64,000 nucleotides of DNA from Paralithodes platypus. Its lineage: Eukaryota > Arthropoda > Malacostraca > Decapoda > Lithodidae. Positions within the stretch are counted from its first letter, which is position 1. The number at the start of each line of letters is the position of its first letter. Shown here piece by piece: positions 45,625-55,978 of this stretch. The stretch covers positions 25,596,129 through 25,660,128 of the forward strand of contig CM064480.1 in assembly GCA_032716605.1 (NCBI GenBank), read 5' to 3'. The translations under genes and the position numbers were made by a program. The notes below the pieces were generated by a model. That model had not been told where the DNA came from, ran no database searches, and was given only the letters and a program-made list of their open reading frames with translations.

Positions 45625-46551
45625 TTAGTTCTGGTGCTGGATTATGGGGCAGAGAGTGGAGGGGGGGCTCTTTTTCTGACCAGCATTTTTCAGGGGTGAC
45701 ATTGGAAGAGAATTGGTTACGGTGGGGGTGACCATTTCTGCGTGCTGTGGTTTGTTGGCAGGCATAGAAAAAGGATGGGGTTTATGGGGTAACACAATTG
45801 ATGGAAGATTATCGTTGGTGGATGGCTGGGCAGGGGAAAATTTAGGGATGGTCAGAGAGGATAGAGGCAAGGAAGAGTGCACTGGGGTTGGACTTTCACC
45901 AGGAGTCATTTTGGAAGGGTGCACAGAGTTTCCTTTAGGGGGATGGAGGGACTTATCGATGATAGTGTTCAGTGGAGGAATACATTTACTTTCTTGGATA
46001 GGGGCTGAAGGGGTGGATAGGGGATTCATCGAACTGAGTTGGCATCTTTCTCTGATGGAGAGCATATGTTCTTCGAATGAGCCGTACGGGTCGAGATGGG
46101 GGGTGATGTGGGGTGGGAGGATGTCTAACAATGCGGTGAATAAGAGTTCATTTTGTTGCTCGTCATCTTCAGAGCTAAACGTGGTCCTCACGTATCTGTA
46201 GAGTTGTATGAGGGTCACATTGATATCCCCTTCATACTTGATCTCGTCGACTTTTATTATTTTTGGGGCGACGAGGGAACCCAAAATTGGCCCTAAGGTC
46301 CGGATCACGAGGGATCGAAACTGGTTCCAGGTAAGCTTTGGCGTTACCTGTTCAACAATTTGGGAAACGGCTTTTCCCAACTGCATAATGTGCAATAATG
46401 CAACGGCGATTTTGTCGCGGTCATTTTGAAGTGCCACATCTAACACTGGCTTTACTATGTCTAAGTAAGTGGCGATATCATACGTGTTTACATCATACTT
46501 GGGAATGTGTGTGAGTGTCATAGCGAGTTGCCATTTTTGCGATGTTCCCAT
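45625..46551 (-). CDS. Putative Gag-like protein of LTR element H
   Basis: The first ATG in the frame lies at 46551, 50 bases after the primer binding site. It gives 308 residues: MGTSQKWQLAMTL at the start, an alpha-helical-looking region (residues about 20-170) with LTWNQFRSLVIRTLGPILGS, then a Pro/Ser-rich tail. Position directly after LTR and PBS makes Gag the likely identity. I see no zinc knuckle and no protease. The element is cut by the left end of F about 190 bases after the stop, so pol is absent. Gypsy or BEL cannot be decided. Confidence 0.5.
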   Translation of the reverse strand: MGTSQKWQLAMTLTHIPKYDVNTYDIATYLDIVKPVLDVALQNDRDKIAVALLHIMQLGKAVSQIVEQVTPKLTWNQFRSLVIRTLGPILGSLVAPKIIKVDEIKYEGDINVTLIQLYRYVRTTFSSEDDEQQNELLFTALLDILPPHITPHLDPYGSFEEHMLSIRERCQLSSMNPLSTPSAPIQESKCIPPLNTIIDKSLHPPKGNSVHPSKMTPGESPTPVHSSLPLSSLTIPKFSPAQPSTNDNLPSIVLPHKPHPFSMPANKPQHAEMVTPTVTNSLPMSPLKNAGQKKSPPSTLCPIIQHQN

Positions 46552-46600
46552 GCTTCTACTGTTCCAAACTTGCAGTGTAATGCAACCTTTTATCCGAATC

Positions 46601-46622
46601 AAGAACCACCGCTGCCGCCAAT
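46601..46622 (-). promoter_or_regulatory. Candidate LTR end and primer binding site (H)
   Basis: On the minus strand the LTR ends gggcataaca (46622), followed by t and tggcggcagcggtggttctt (46620-46601). The complement ends in CCA with ccaccgctgcc, resembling a tRNA-Leu-type acceptor end. The tRNA assignment is inference from memory. Confidence 0.5.
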
Positions 46623-46888
46623 GTTATGCCCTGTTTTCTACAGGATTAACTTGGGTAATGTGAGTTCTAACTGACTGGGTATAGAAGGCTGCATGCACAA
46701 AACAAGGTATGAGGAATAGAGAACACAAAATAAACACACGGTAACAAGACACACGATCACGTTTATTGATATACACACTTCTGAATACTCGTACAAGACA
46801 AATGGTAGAACTGAACAACACTAGCATAAGTGGATCTGGATGGAGCCTAGTCTCCCACTTCCAACGTTCAGGTATTAATCTTCTGATC

Positions 46889-48941
46889 TATCTATCTATC
46901 TATTGCCTGACGCCGTGATCCCCGAAGGGGTGGCCACGAACGAACCGCCCCCATGCACCTCTGTCCCCAGTCAGTCGACGCCCCTCCCCCCAACCAGCAC
47001 CGCCTTTGTTCATGTAGTTCCTCACTCCATCCTTCCACCTCATATTCGGTCTACCTCTCCCCCTCTGTCACTCCACCTCGCTCTCGTACACCCTCTTAGT
47101 CATTCTCTCGCTTTCCATACGTTCCATATGGCCGAACCATCTCAAGTTGTTCCTTTTCACACTTTCCAGCACATCTACCTCCACACCACACCTCCTTCTT
47201 ACTTCCTCATTAGTCTGTCTATCCCTCCATGTAACTCCGCACGCACTCCTTAAGTAATTCATTTCCACTGCTCTCACTCTTGGTCTGAGTCTCTCAACCA
47301 ACGTCCATGCTTCGCTTCCGTAAGTCAGTGTCGGGATTACCACACTGTCATGCAAGGACTTCTTCACTTCCATACTGACCACCCTATTTCTTGTTACTGC
47401 TTTTAGCGTTCCTACAACCCTCTTCCCCTGTTGTACCCTCTCCCGCACCTCTTCATCCATAGTCCCATCTTTACTCAACACACTGCCCAGATACTTAAAA
47501 GAGTTGACGATCTCCATAGCCTGACCGTTCAGCTTCACCTCACACTCTGTGACTTCACCCCTTTCGAAGACCATAACCTTGCTCTTCCCCGTATTTACCT
47601 TCAAATTCCGTTTTTCGCACACTGTTCCAAACTCATTTACCAGACCCTGCAACTCCCATTCATTATCACTCATCAGAACTGTATCATCCGCAAACAGCAG
47701 TATAGGTAGCTTCCACTCAATTCCCTCCCTTTTCAGCGATACACCAACATCCACTGCTCTTGATAGTATTTCTTTCATAACTCCATCCATATATACAGTA
47801 AACAACCACGGGGACATCACACACCCCTGTTTCAAACCAACATTCAGGTCAAAGAACTCGGTCTGCTCACTCTCCACACGTACTGCCGCCTTTGCACCCT
47901 CATACATGCTCTTCACTGCTTTCAGCAACTTGCCCTCTACTCCGTATATTCTAAGTACTTTCCACAAACCTTCTCTATCCACTCTGTCATAGGCCTTCTC
48001 CAAGTCCATAAAGGCAACATACACCTTTTGTTTCTTCTCCAGATACTTCTCCACAACACAATTCAGGGTAAAAATCTGATCTACACATCCTTCTCCCTTC
48101 CTAAAACCTCCCTGCTCATCGCCTATCCATTTCTCCGTTCTCACTCTCACTCTCTCAATCACTACCCTACTGTATACCTTCCCTACTACGCTTAGAAGAC
48201 ATATTCCTCGGTGGTTACCACACACTCCTCTTTCCCCTTTGCCCTTATATAGGGGGACTATTATGCCAGTCTTCCAGTCATCGGGTGCACTCCCCTTCTC
48301 CCATGCTAGTTTGCACATTTTCCATACCCATTCTATCACTATCTCACCACCATACCTCAACATTTCCCCACACACTCCATCTGTTCCTGGTGCTTTCCCC
48401 AACTTCACTCTTTTCATGGCTTCCCACACTTCTGACCTCCTGATCCCCACCTCCTCCTCCACTACTTCTCTTCTTCTCCCTCCCATACCATATCCAGCTA
48501 TGTTTGCTGGCTCTTCATTCCTTTCATTTAGCAACTCACTGAAGTACTCCCTCCATCTTTCGACTCTCTCTTGCTTCTCGGCTAGCATTCTCCCATTCTT
48601 ATCTTTCACACCCTTACTGTTTCCCTTGCTACCTTCCCTAACTTTCTTGACTTCTTTCCAGAACAGTTTCTTACTCTCCCTCCATTTTACACTCAGATTC
48701 CTTCCAAATTCCTCATCTACTCTTCTCTTACTTTCCTTCACTACTCTCTTCACCACCCTCTTACTCTCCACGTACCTCGCTCGTTTCTGTCTCTCGGAAT
48801 CTTCATTCCCTCTACTACCAAACCACTCTCTATATGCTTTCTTCTATTCTTCCACAGCTATTCTTACCTCTTCTGTCCACCATGCTGTACCTTTCACTCC
48901 CCTCCCTCTTCTCCTCACTCCACACACCTCCTCACATGCTG
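46889..48941 (-). mobile_element. 5'-truncated RTE-like LINE with GATA tail
   Basis: It is flanked by a perfect 11-bp target-site duplication, atcttctgatc (46878-46888 and 48942-48952). G carries one copy of most of it at the empty site (tcttctgatc). The 3' end is a short (gata)n tail on the minus strand. The endonuclease part is missing. Confidence 0.85.
47068..48843 (-). pseudogene. RTE-like reverse transcriptase, 5'-truncated but open
   Basis: An open frame of about 590 codons follows an in-frame TAG at 48846-48844. RT motifs are LGKAPGTDGVCGEML, PLYKGKGE, HRGICLL, DEQGGFRKGEGCVDQIF, FMDLEKAYDRV, GLKQGCVMSP and catalytic FADD. C-terminal TYGSEAW and LRWFGHMERM are typical of RTE-type elements. 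Codons upstream of the TAG (TAWWTEEVRIAVEE) continue the same protein, so the stop is a nonsense change. Reverse transcriptase residues all appear intact. Clade name is from family knowledge. Confidence 0.8.
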
Positions 48942-51289
48942 ATCTTCTGATCACTGGCTTTATTCACAAGTTTATATACTGGAGACCATCAATGTTACTT
49001 ATAGATTCCAATTCACTGTTAGATTTATTACTGGTAGCTCTGGTGCACAAGTAGTAGTTCACAGACTAGATTAGACACGCGTATTTTAGAGCACGGGAAT
49101 TCTAGTAACCTCAGGGGGTACTGATCTAAGTTTTATATTCTTGTATCAGAAATACATAGAACGCAAATCAGTGGGCGAACATTCAGATATCACTAGGGTT
49201 TCACTTCTATGTAATAATATCTGGATATATGGGTAATTACGAGAGTTAATATCGCCTGTTAATTAATAAACACTGATACGCTTAGCACTTCCTAATGGAA
49301 TGGTTATATATGAATTATACTGGGGCAAAGATATAGCCACTTCATAGAAATATTAATAAGTGAATCTCTAAATAGCACTGTAACACTGTAGTACTGATAG
49401 AGTGAATCTTGGGTAGTATTTGATTGGTCTGGTCCTGGTTATCTTGCGTCCGTGATGTTGGGGGCTAACGACTGGTTCCACGGCCGTCCAGATGGTCCAT
49501 ATGTAGGAAGTTCTCAGGTACGTGGACAGGTCCTTCTATCCAAATCTGCCACGGAGTCTTCCGGCTCTGGAACTCAATTCTCAGCAACCAACAACGATAG
49601 AACTGGAGGTCAACTCTGGTGACCAACCACTGGTTGGTGTCTATCTTTCAACTGATTTTACTGGGGGCTGGAGCTTGATTTATAGTGGCAGTTTTGGACC
49701 CTGTAGGCCATAGGGATCTCGAGTTTTGATGGACTTATTTGAGCTCTCAATTGATACGGGAACTAGGTAAGGTGGTGATTACTGTTGTGGCACATGGCCA
49801 TATGGAGCCTTCATAATGTGATATAACTGAGCCTTAGTAAGAGGTACTATTTTGGCTATACTGGAAGTATTTAGGGGAGAGAGACTGGATCTACTTTGCG
49901 AGGAGGATTGGGACAGCTGTGATAGGAGCGTCTCTCTTAGAGTGTTCACTGTTCAGTCTTCATTCTATGGTATAGCTGAGGTGCTAATTTGGTTATTGGA
50001 GTGTGCAAGAAAGGTTAATGGGTTATTGTGGGTTAATAGAGGTTAGTCAGGGTGTTAGTTATACATGGTTAGTTCAGTGATAGGAAAAATTCCTGTGCTA
50101 CCTGGCAATGACCCGGAAGTCAAAACAGGGGTCAGGTATACCTCCGCAGGGGCGGGGTCTCCCTCCTCGGGTGGGTGAAAAGGGGGAGGTGCGCGTCCTC
50201 TCTCTGTGATGGCCGTCCGGGCGGCTGTGGCTGGGGGCTTGCCATATTACAAGTGTTCGTAATAACCCTCTGTTTATGAGACAGATGTGGGTGTTCGTAA
50301 TACTAAAACCGAAGGTGCCTTGACCAGCTGGTTTAATTGTTTGGGTTGTTAATTGCATGGTTTGTTGGATGTGGTGGAGACTGGGTTGCTAACTCTGCCA
50401 CATTTATCTGGAAGTATGGCAATAGAAGTTAGTCACTGGCGAGGCGGCTAGCCTCGCACTGACGATCATTTGGTACAGGGTTGTGAATGGGTTGTGAGGG
50501 AATAGATGGCATGCAAAGGGTTAGTAAAGTTCTAATGGCGTTCCTTCCTACTGGGGGAAGGTAGGCTGGATAGGAGTATATATACAAAAGGTTTGAGAAT
50601 GTTAGTAACGGAAAAGTTAAGGATATTCAGGGGGTGTGGTAGAGAGGCTAGGTTAGGAGGGAGTGGAGGAGCATGGGGGGTTAACGAGAGGGAGAGGGTT
50701 AAGGAGGGCTACGTGGAAGTTTGACCCTAAGGTCTCTGGGCGTAGGGGTGGCATTAGACTACAATTGGTATCGTAGCCTGGGGGTTAATGACAGGGAAGG
50801 TATGTTAACCAAACGCTACCGGGGGATGAGCAATATGTGGTGGTATATGAGTCTGGAAAGGATAGAATCATGTGGACTGTGGGGCTGTGGGGAAGAGGAG
50901 GTTAACTGTAGGTGTGTGCTTGACTGTGGATAAAAGTAGAGAAAAACATGGTGTATTATTACTCGTCAATACGAGGGGTTATGGACACTATTATTTGACA
51001 CGATTTCTTGCTGATCTAGTTGTCCCTGGGAACTGCATTTTCTATGAAATATAGACCAAAGAAAGCGGCAGTTCGTAGGGGTACTTCGTTATTGTTTCGT
51101 GGTAGATATGTGTCGAGACAATGGTAAAAAAGGGTTATCTATACAATCTCTGGTTGGGGTAAGAATTAGAGTTACTGCATGGTGGCTAACATCTTCAGTC
51201 ATTATCTCTGTCTAGGTCTTACAGGAATAATGGTTATATATACAATGGTGTACCCGTGGGTATCATAGTTCCTTATCAATTATGACATG

Positions 51290-51461
51290 GGGGTTAACAT
51301 ATTACTTCTCGGATGGAAGAACATACATAGATTTATGGGGGCGGTTGGTCTTCAGAAACTTAGTCTGGCAAGACAGGGGTTAACATATTACTTCTCGGAT
51401 GGAAGAAAATACATAGATTTATGGGGGCGGTTGGTCTTCAGAAACTTAGTCTGGCAAGACA
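51290..51461. repeat. 86-bp tandem duplication in H
   Basis: Two copies (51290-51375 and 51376-51461) differ at very few positions. Each starts ggggttaacatattacttct and ends tctggcaagaca. Confidence 0.9.
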
Positions 51462-52603
51462 AGGTATTTTAGGGTATGTTGATATTGATAACCTAACTTA
51501 GGGACAGGGCATGGGTGTATTAAATTAAGGTGTATTTATGTTCATCATCATGTAGGTAGAGTCCGGCGGGTAAGAGGTGTAGGACACGAGGGGTAGTGGA
51601 TACGCGAGGTGGGGGAGGGTTGTGAATTGTAAAGGGGTGGTTTGAGGCTAGGCGCCGCGCCGCTCGTGACCTAGGATAGTGACCCTTAATGCGCTGGACA
51701 TAGGGGTGGCATTTCCCTACGATCGAACAGGTAGGGTGGTGTGTGCAGCGGGGCGTGAAGGATAAGCGGACAGGATGACCCAAAACAGGGTACCACTGAG
51801 CATAGGGTCACGAAGCAAAATAGAGTAGTGTGGATTGTGGATACGAAGGAGGTGATTGGAAGACGTATAACAATTGTGGAAAAGTAAATGGAAGAGATGA
51901 ATACAATGGCGGATAAAAGATAACTAACCTATGGATTGAATACATGCGTGAATGACGACATTATAGCCGTCGTCCTAATAAGATGATGAAACCTGGTTGG
52001 TCTGCACGTGGCACAATACGACACAAGGACAGTGCCGCTATGTCGTATCAATACTGGTGGCATACTCCGGTTAATATTATATATACACTTAGTTACTAGA
52101 AGAACAAGGCAAGGGGGGGGGGGGGTGACTGAGCACGGGGGTACATATATCTATACTCGTCATGGAAAGGGAGATACGAGGTAGCTTTCCTGCATCTCTC
52201 CTGATAATCGTCTGCAGATTGGTCATAGTGAGTTTATCCGAATTAACAGGCCTAAATCAATACAATAACTGGCATAGGGTTATCGGGTGTATAGAGTCGT
52301 GGTTAAAGGTTGGGAATATATAGTTAGTGGATAAAACAACAGGAGGTTATAATTGGGGGGGCTATGATTGTTATATAACTAAATACAGGGCTGACGTAAT
52401 CACGATCTGATTTGGTGTGAAATGAAAGCTAAGGTGTCTTAGATCGCCTCGAACCTACACAATGAAAGTATTATAGCCTGTATGGTGGTTACATAATTAA
52501 ATACATACTTAGGTGGTACATCAAGAATATCAGTGAGTAAAGTATTGTGGTTTGTATATTAGAAGACTGTGATTGAGAGACGTATAATATGTGGAATGAA
52601 TTG

Positions 52604-52624
52604 AGAGAGAGAGAGAGAGAGAGA
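52604..52624. repeat. (GA)n microsatellite
   Basis: Uninterrupted GA dinucleotides of about 21 bases. Confidence 0.9.
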
Positions 52625-52668
52625 CCAAATCGGAAAAGGAAAAGGGGCCTGGGATCTCGTTGGGGATG

Positions 52669-52760
52669 GGAGTTTCGCTCTCAGGATTTTCGTTCCTGTG
52701 GCTCGTTAGGGTTGGAGGTTTCGCTCTCAGGTTTTTCGTTCCTGTGGTATTTTACTTCCG
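52669..52760. repeat. 46-bp imperfect tandem duplication
   Basis: Two copies of gtttcgctctcagg-ttttcgttcctgtgg lie 46 bases apart (about 52672 and 52718). Confidence 0.8.
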
Positions 52761-52879
52761 TCGCCTTTATATTAGGTACGACCTCGTACCTCAAGGTTGG
52801 AGTATGTAGGTTTGTTTAGGGGGGCCAGGTCAGGTCGGTGAGGGGGTTAGGTTGGAGGGAAATGGCAGCCTGTCGGTGA

Positions 52880-53380
52880 GGACGAGATTACTGTCATCCC
52901 AACTAGCAACAGACTGTTCAGAAAAGAGAGACAAAAACTTAAAACATTTTATCCTGGAATGTGAATAATATAATGAAATTAGAAAAAAAATAACAAGATT
53001 ACTCAGGCCATATATCCAAGACACTGAAAACTAATCGGAGAGTTACTATTCAAGAAAGAAGGGAACGAGGGAAGAAAATACATAGATGTTGGAAAAGGAG
53101 AGAAAAGAGGGTAAAAGAACTTGACGAAAGAACAGATAATTAAGAACACAGGAAAATTAAGAAGAGCTAAAGTGTTTAACAACGTATAAAACAAATGTAA
53201 AAGATAGTAAGAAAAGTGTAGGCTAACAAGAAAGGGAGTGCTAATAAGGAAAAAAAAATATATAATATATAATACAGTATATGGAAAACATGTAAATTTA
53301 TAGAATCATGCCCAATCGCTTAGGAATTGAGAACAATACAAAACAAAATCCCATGGAAAATCCAGTACAATAACATCCTC
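52880..53380 (+). pseudogene. Possible LINE ORF2 C-terminal fragment and 3' UTR
   Basis: One frame reads KHFILECE-YNEIRKKITRLLRPYIQDTEN after a Cys-containing segment. This resembles the CCHC-like tail found after RT in some LINEs. It contains stops and is followed by AT-rich sequence up to a G run. It is too short to assign a clade. Confidence 0.3.
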
Positions 53381-53737
53381 ATCATCATCAGGGGGGGGGG
53401 GGGGGTTATTTAGGGTCGCCGTTAGTCTTGGTGAAGGTCTGGTTTATTGGTAGGGGTGGTGGTGGTGGTTGTGGCTTTGACCTTGGGGGTTCACTTTCAC
53501 TTTGGAAGGGAGGGGTGGATATACCGTTAGGTCTGCCGTTAGGAATGTGGGTCTGGTGAGAGCTGGCCCGGGCCAGTTTTGGAGGGAGGTTAAAAGGTTG
53601 CGGTCGGGGGTAGTGTTAGGGGGGGTTTAAAGGTGAAACGGGGCAGGTCGAGTCGGGGTTTGTTGCGGAAGGGGTTGGTGCTGGGGAGGGGTTGAATTGT
53701 GTAGAGAGTTGTGGTCGTGAGTGGGGTTGGGGGAAGA

Positions 53738-54130
53738 GCTGACGGGGAGGTGGGCGGAGTTTAAAACATGCTCTCATAAAACCTGTTTCCTCCGCTACCG
53801 GTATGGAAAGACCCGTAAGGTCTAAAAAGGGCACTCTAATCGCAGTTAAGTGATTTCTTAATGTTACCACAGATAAACGTTTATGCTCAAACAGATAATT
53901 CAAATAATTAAAAACTAATGCCACTGAGGGTACAGTTTGTTCTGTCCTAACGATCCAAGAAGTAAAGGCTTGCCAATGTGATTGATACTGTCGTTTTGTA
54001 GACTGAGTATATTGATTAAGTAATTTATTTGTCACATCTCTACCGTATGGTGCTAGCCACTTGGCCTCCTGAATGTCCATAATGCAAAAGTCAGCGAGGT
54101 CGCTAGGTTGCCAATCGTGTCTAAGTGGAA
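53738..54130 (-). pseudogene. DIRS tyrosine recombinase, N-terminal part only (E1)
   Basis: In a frame overlapping the RT ORF it reads MDIQEAKWLAPYGRDVTNK, QYTQSTKRQYQSHWQAF, SVALVFNYLNYLFEHKRLSV and LTGLSIPVAEETGF, ending at LRPPPRQL. The catalytic domain carrying Arg-His-Arg-Tyr is missing beyond the breakpoint. The frame is open back to at least 55907, over the whole RT region. Confidence 0.8.
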
Positions 54131-55978
54131 ATACCCGACCGGGAGCGATACCGGGTCCGGGCACCACATTTTCAATTGCTGGTACCACAACTGCGCCGGC
54201 CACAGTGGCGCGATTAGCGAGACTAAGCCTCGATAATCTCGTAGTTTGTTCGCTACGTGGCACATTAGTGACGTATCTGGCGGTGGAAACAGATAGATGG
54301 AGCTCCATCTGTTCCAGTCTGTCACTAGGGCGTCTGGCCCCCCTGCCGGCGTTTTCGCCCGGCGGGTGAGGTATAGAGGGAGTTTGTGAGTCTCCTCGGA
54401 CGCAAAAAGATCCACTTGTGGATGGGAGAGCTCTGCAATCATTAGGTTGAAAATGGGTTGCTTGAGCTCCCATTCTACTGTCGTGCTCTGTCTCCGGGAC
54501 AGAGCGTCTGCCCAGACGTTCGCTACGCCTGGGAGATAAGATGCGTGAAGATAAATATCTAGACTGTTGGCTAGAGCAAAAATCTCTTCCGACACGTTTA
54601 GCAACTTCCTTGACCTCGTTGACCCTTGTTTCTGAATACAGTGGACTGCATTCAGATTGTCCATTCTGAAGGCCACCGACTTGCCCCGTAACGCCGGGCC
54701 GTGAGCCTGAAGGAAATACAAGGGGACTAGTAATTCTTTGACATTGATGTGCGAGATTTCTAAGTGGGACCAAAGCCCCTGACCCTGGTGCCCCTGATTT
54801 GACTGAAATCCCCAACCTATTGTGCCTGACGCATCCGTGTCTACCCATACCGTTGGTGGAGGAGAGGTCCATGACATTATTGAGTGCAATGTTTCCCTCT
54901 TCGCCCAGACCGCCAGTAAGGTGTGGATTAATTTCGGGATGGGCCATAATTTTCCCGCCGGTAAGAGCGGGAAATATTTGTTGCCTTCCAATATTAATCG
55001 TTTTACTTTCAACCGGCCCAACTTGACAGTTAGTTGAATCCAGTTGAGAGAGCCGACCAGAGACTCCCAGACCCTTCGCGTCGTAGTCAGACTGTGAAGA
55101 AACCTGAACAGTTTCCTGCGAAACCTGTTGCGATTGTCCACACTCTGACTCAGAGTGAGAGCGGCGGTGTCCCAGACCAGCCCTATCCACTGAATTACTC
55201 GTGAGGGAACAAGGTTTGACTTTACCAGATTTACCTTGAAGCCTAGAGTTTTGACATGATTTAAAATGATATTGACATGTTTTATGCATAATTGTTGTGT
55301 CTCTGCCACCACCAGCCAGTCGTCCAGATACCACAACACTCTGATCCCTTGTTTTAACAATGGCATCAGGGCTTGCCGGACTAGTTTTGTGAATAATCGA
55401 GGTGCCAGGTTCAAGCCGAACGGCATCCTCTGAAAAATTTTTTTTTGGTGCCTGATCCGTAAGGCCAAAAACCTTTGAAATCTTTTGTTGACCGATACGT
55501 GCCAATAGGCGTCTGTCAGGTCTAGTGAACACATCCAACCTCCCGGCGGAAGTGTTAGCCTGATTTGATGTACTGTTAACATTCTGAAAGATTCGTTGTG
55601 AATGTGAAGATTCAGATAAGACAGGTCTACGACCGGCCTCATCTGAACACTGTCCCTTTTGGGAACCAAAAATAGTTTGGACGTGAATACAGGGTAATTT
55701 GGGGGGACCGGGATGATGACATTCTTGGCAATCATTTCCTGGGCTAGTGACTCCACCTCTAAAGAAACAAAATTCGCCGTTGTCGGCTGACGTAATCGAG
55801 GTCGCCGGAGCCACTGCCAAGTGATGCCTTTGCGTGCCACCATCCGTGCCCAAGTGTTTAACGGCCATGCTTGGTGACACGTTCGGAACGACCCAGTTAG
55901 CAGACAAGGCTTCGCCGGCTGTACTACCCTCGGTTCCTCCGGCCTTAAGGTAGGCGCCGGGAGTGAGAGAGACTTTAG
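54053..55978 (-). CDS. DIRS reverse transcriptase-RNase H-methyltransferase (E1)
   Basis: This frame is -1 relative to gag and open from the gag stop (55978). The first ATG is at 55843, giving 596 residues. Numbered from that ATG, RT has LDLTDAYW (107-114), QRMPFGLNLAP (138-148) and the catalytic YLDD (172-175). RNase H has VDTDASG (334-340), Glu of NVKEL (370), Asp of RMDN (395) and WADALSR (444-450). A Dam-like methyltransferase domain follows (about 474-560, VDLFASEETHKLP, FPPP), as in known DIRS elements. No stop or shift is seen. The enzyme copies element RNA into DNA for YR-mediated integration. Confidence 0.88.
   Translation of the reverse strand, partial: LKSLSLPAPTLRPEEPRVVQPAKPCLLTGSFRTCHQAWPLNTWARMVARKGITWQWLRRPRLRQPTTANFVSLEVESLAQEMIAKNVIIPVPPNYPVFTSKLFLVPKRDSVQMRPVVDLSYLNLHIHNESFRMLTVHQIRLTLPPGGWMCSLDLTDAYWHVSVNKRFQRFLALRIRHQKKIFQRMPFGLNLAPRLFTKLVRQALMPLLKQGIRVLWYLDDWLVVAETQQLCIKHVNIILNHVKTLGFKVNLVKSNLVPSRVIQWIGLVWDTAALTLSQSVDNRNRFRRKLFRFLHSLTTTRRVWESLVGSLNWIQLTVKLGRLKVKRLILEGNKYFPLLPAGKLWPIPKLIHTLLAVWAKRETLHSIMSWTSPPPTVWVDTDASGTIGWGFQSNQGHQGQGLWSHLEISHINVKELLVPLYFLQAHGPALRGKSVAFRMDNLNAVHCIQKQGSTRSRKLLNVSEEIFALANSLDIYLHASYLPGVANVWADALSRRQSTTVEWELKQPIFNLMIAELSHPQVDLFASEETHKLPLYLTRRAKTPAGGPDALVTDWNRWSSIYLFPPPDTSLMCHVANKLRDYRGLVSLIAPLWPAQLWYQQLKMWCPDPVSLPVGYFHLDTIGNLATSLTFALWTFRRPSG

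Larger units (their letters stand above)
46622..51465 (-). mobile_element. LTR of element H, with nested RTE insertion
   Basis: Inverted match to G over 12831-15524. The polyadenylation-like aataaacgtgatcgtgtgt lies near 46755-46775 (minus strand). Without the RTE insertion the visible LTR is at least about 2.7 kb, long for an LTR. Its outer (5') boundary cannot be fixed because G is cut by A at the matching point, and H continues into unassigned sequence. Confidence 0.6.
51466..53737. other. Unassigned sequence between H and the broken end of E1
   Basis: Mostly unassigned. It contains poly-G runs near 52112 and 53391, a GA microsatellite, a 46-bp duplication, a possible LINE C-terminal fragment, and a G/T-rich stretch at 53405-53737 reaching the E1 breakpoint. 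Part may be the outer portion of the H LTR. No gene is recognised. Confidence 0.4.

Noticed and set aside
45713..46201. Plus-strand 162-codon frame opposite the Gag-like ORF of H
   Set aside because: It is the antisense shadow of the minus-strand frame, which has the better context (LTR, PBS, composition).
47549..49054. Plus-strand Ser/Thr/Leu-rich frames over the RTE region
   Set aside because: Complement of the RT gene; the residue bias comes from the purine-rich coding strand.
55938..55972. Pseudoknot downstream of the slippery heptamer
   Set aside because: Only a short CCGGC/GCCGG stem about 17 bases downstream could be paired by eye. I could not establish a pseudoknot, so I claim only the heptamer and frame relation.
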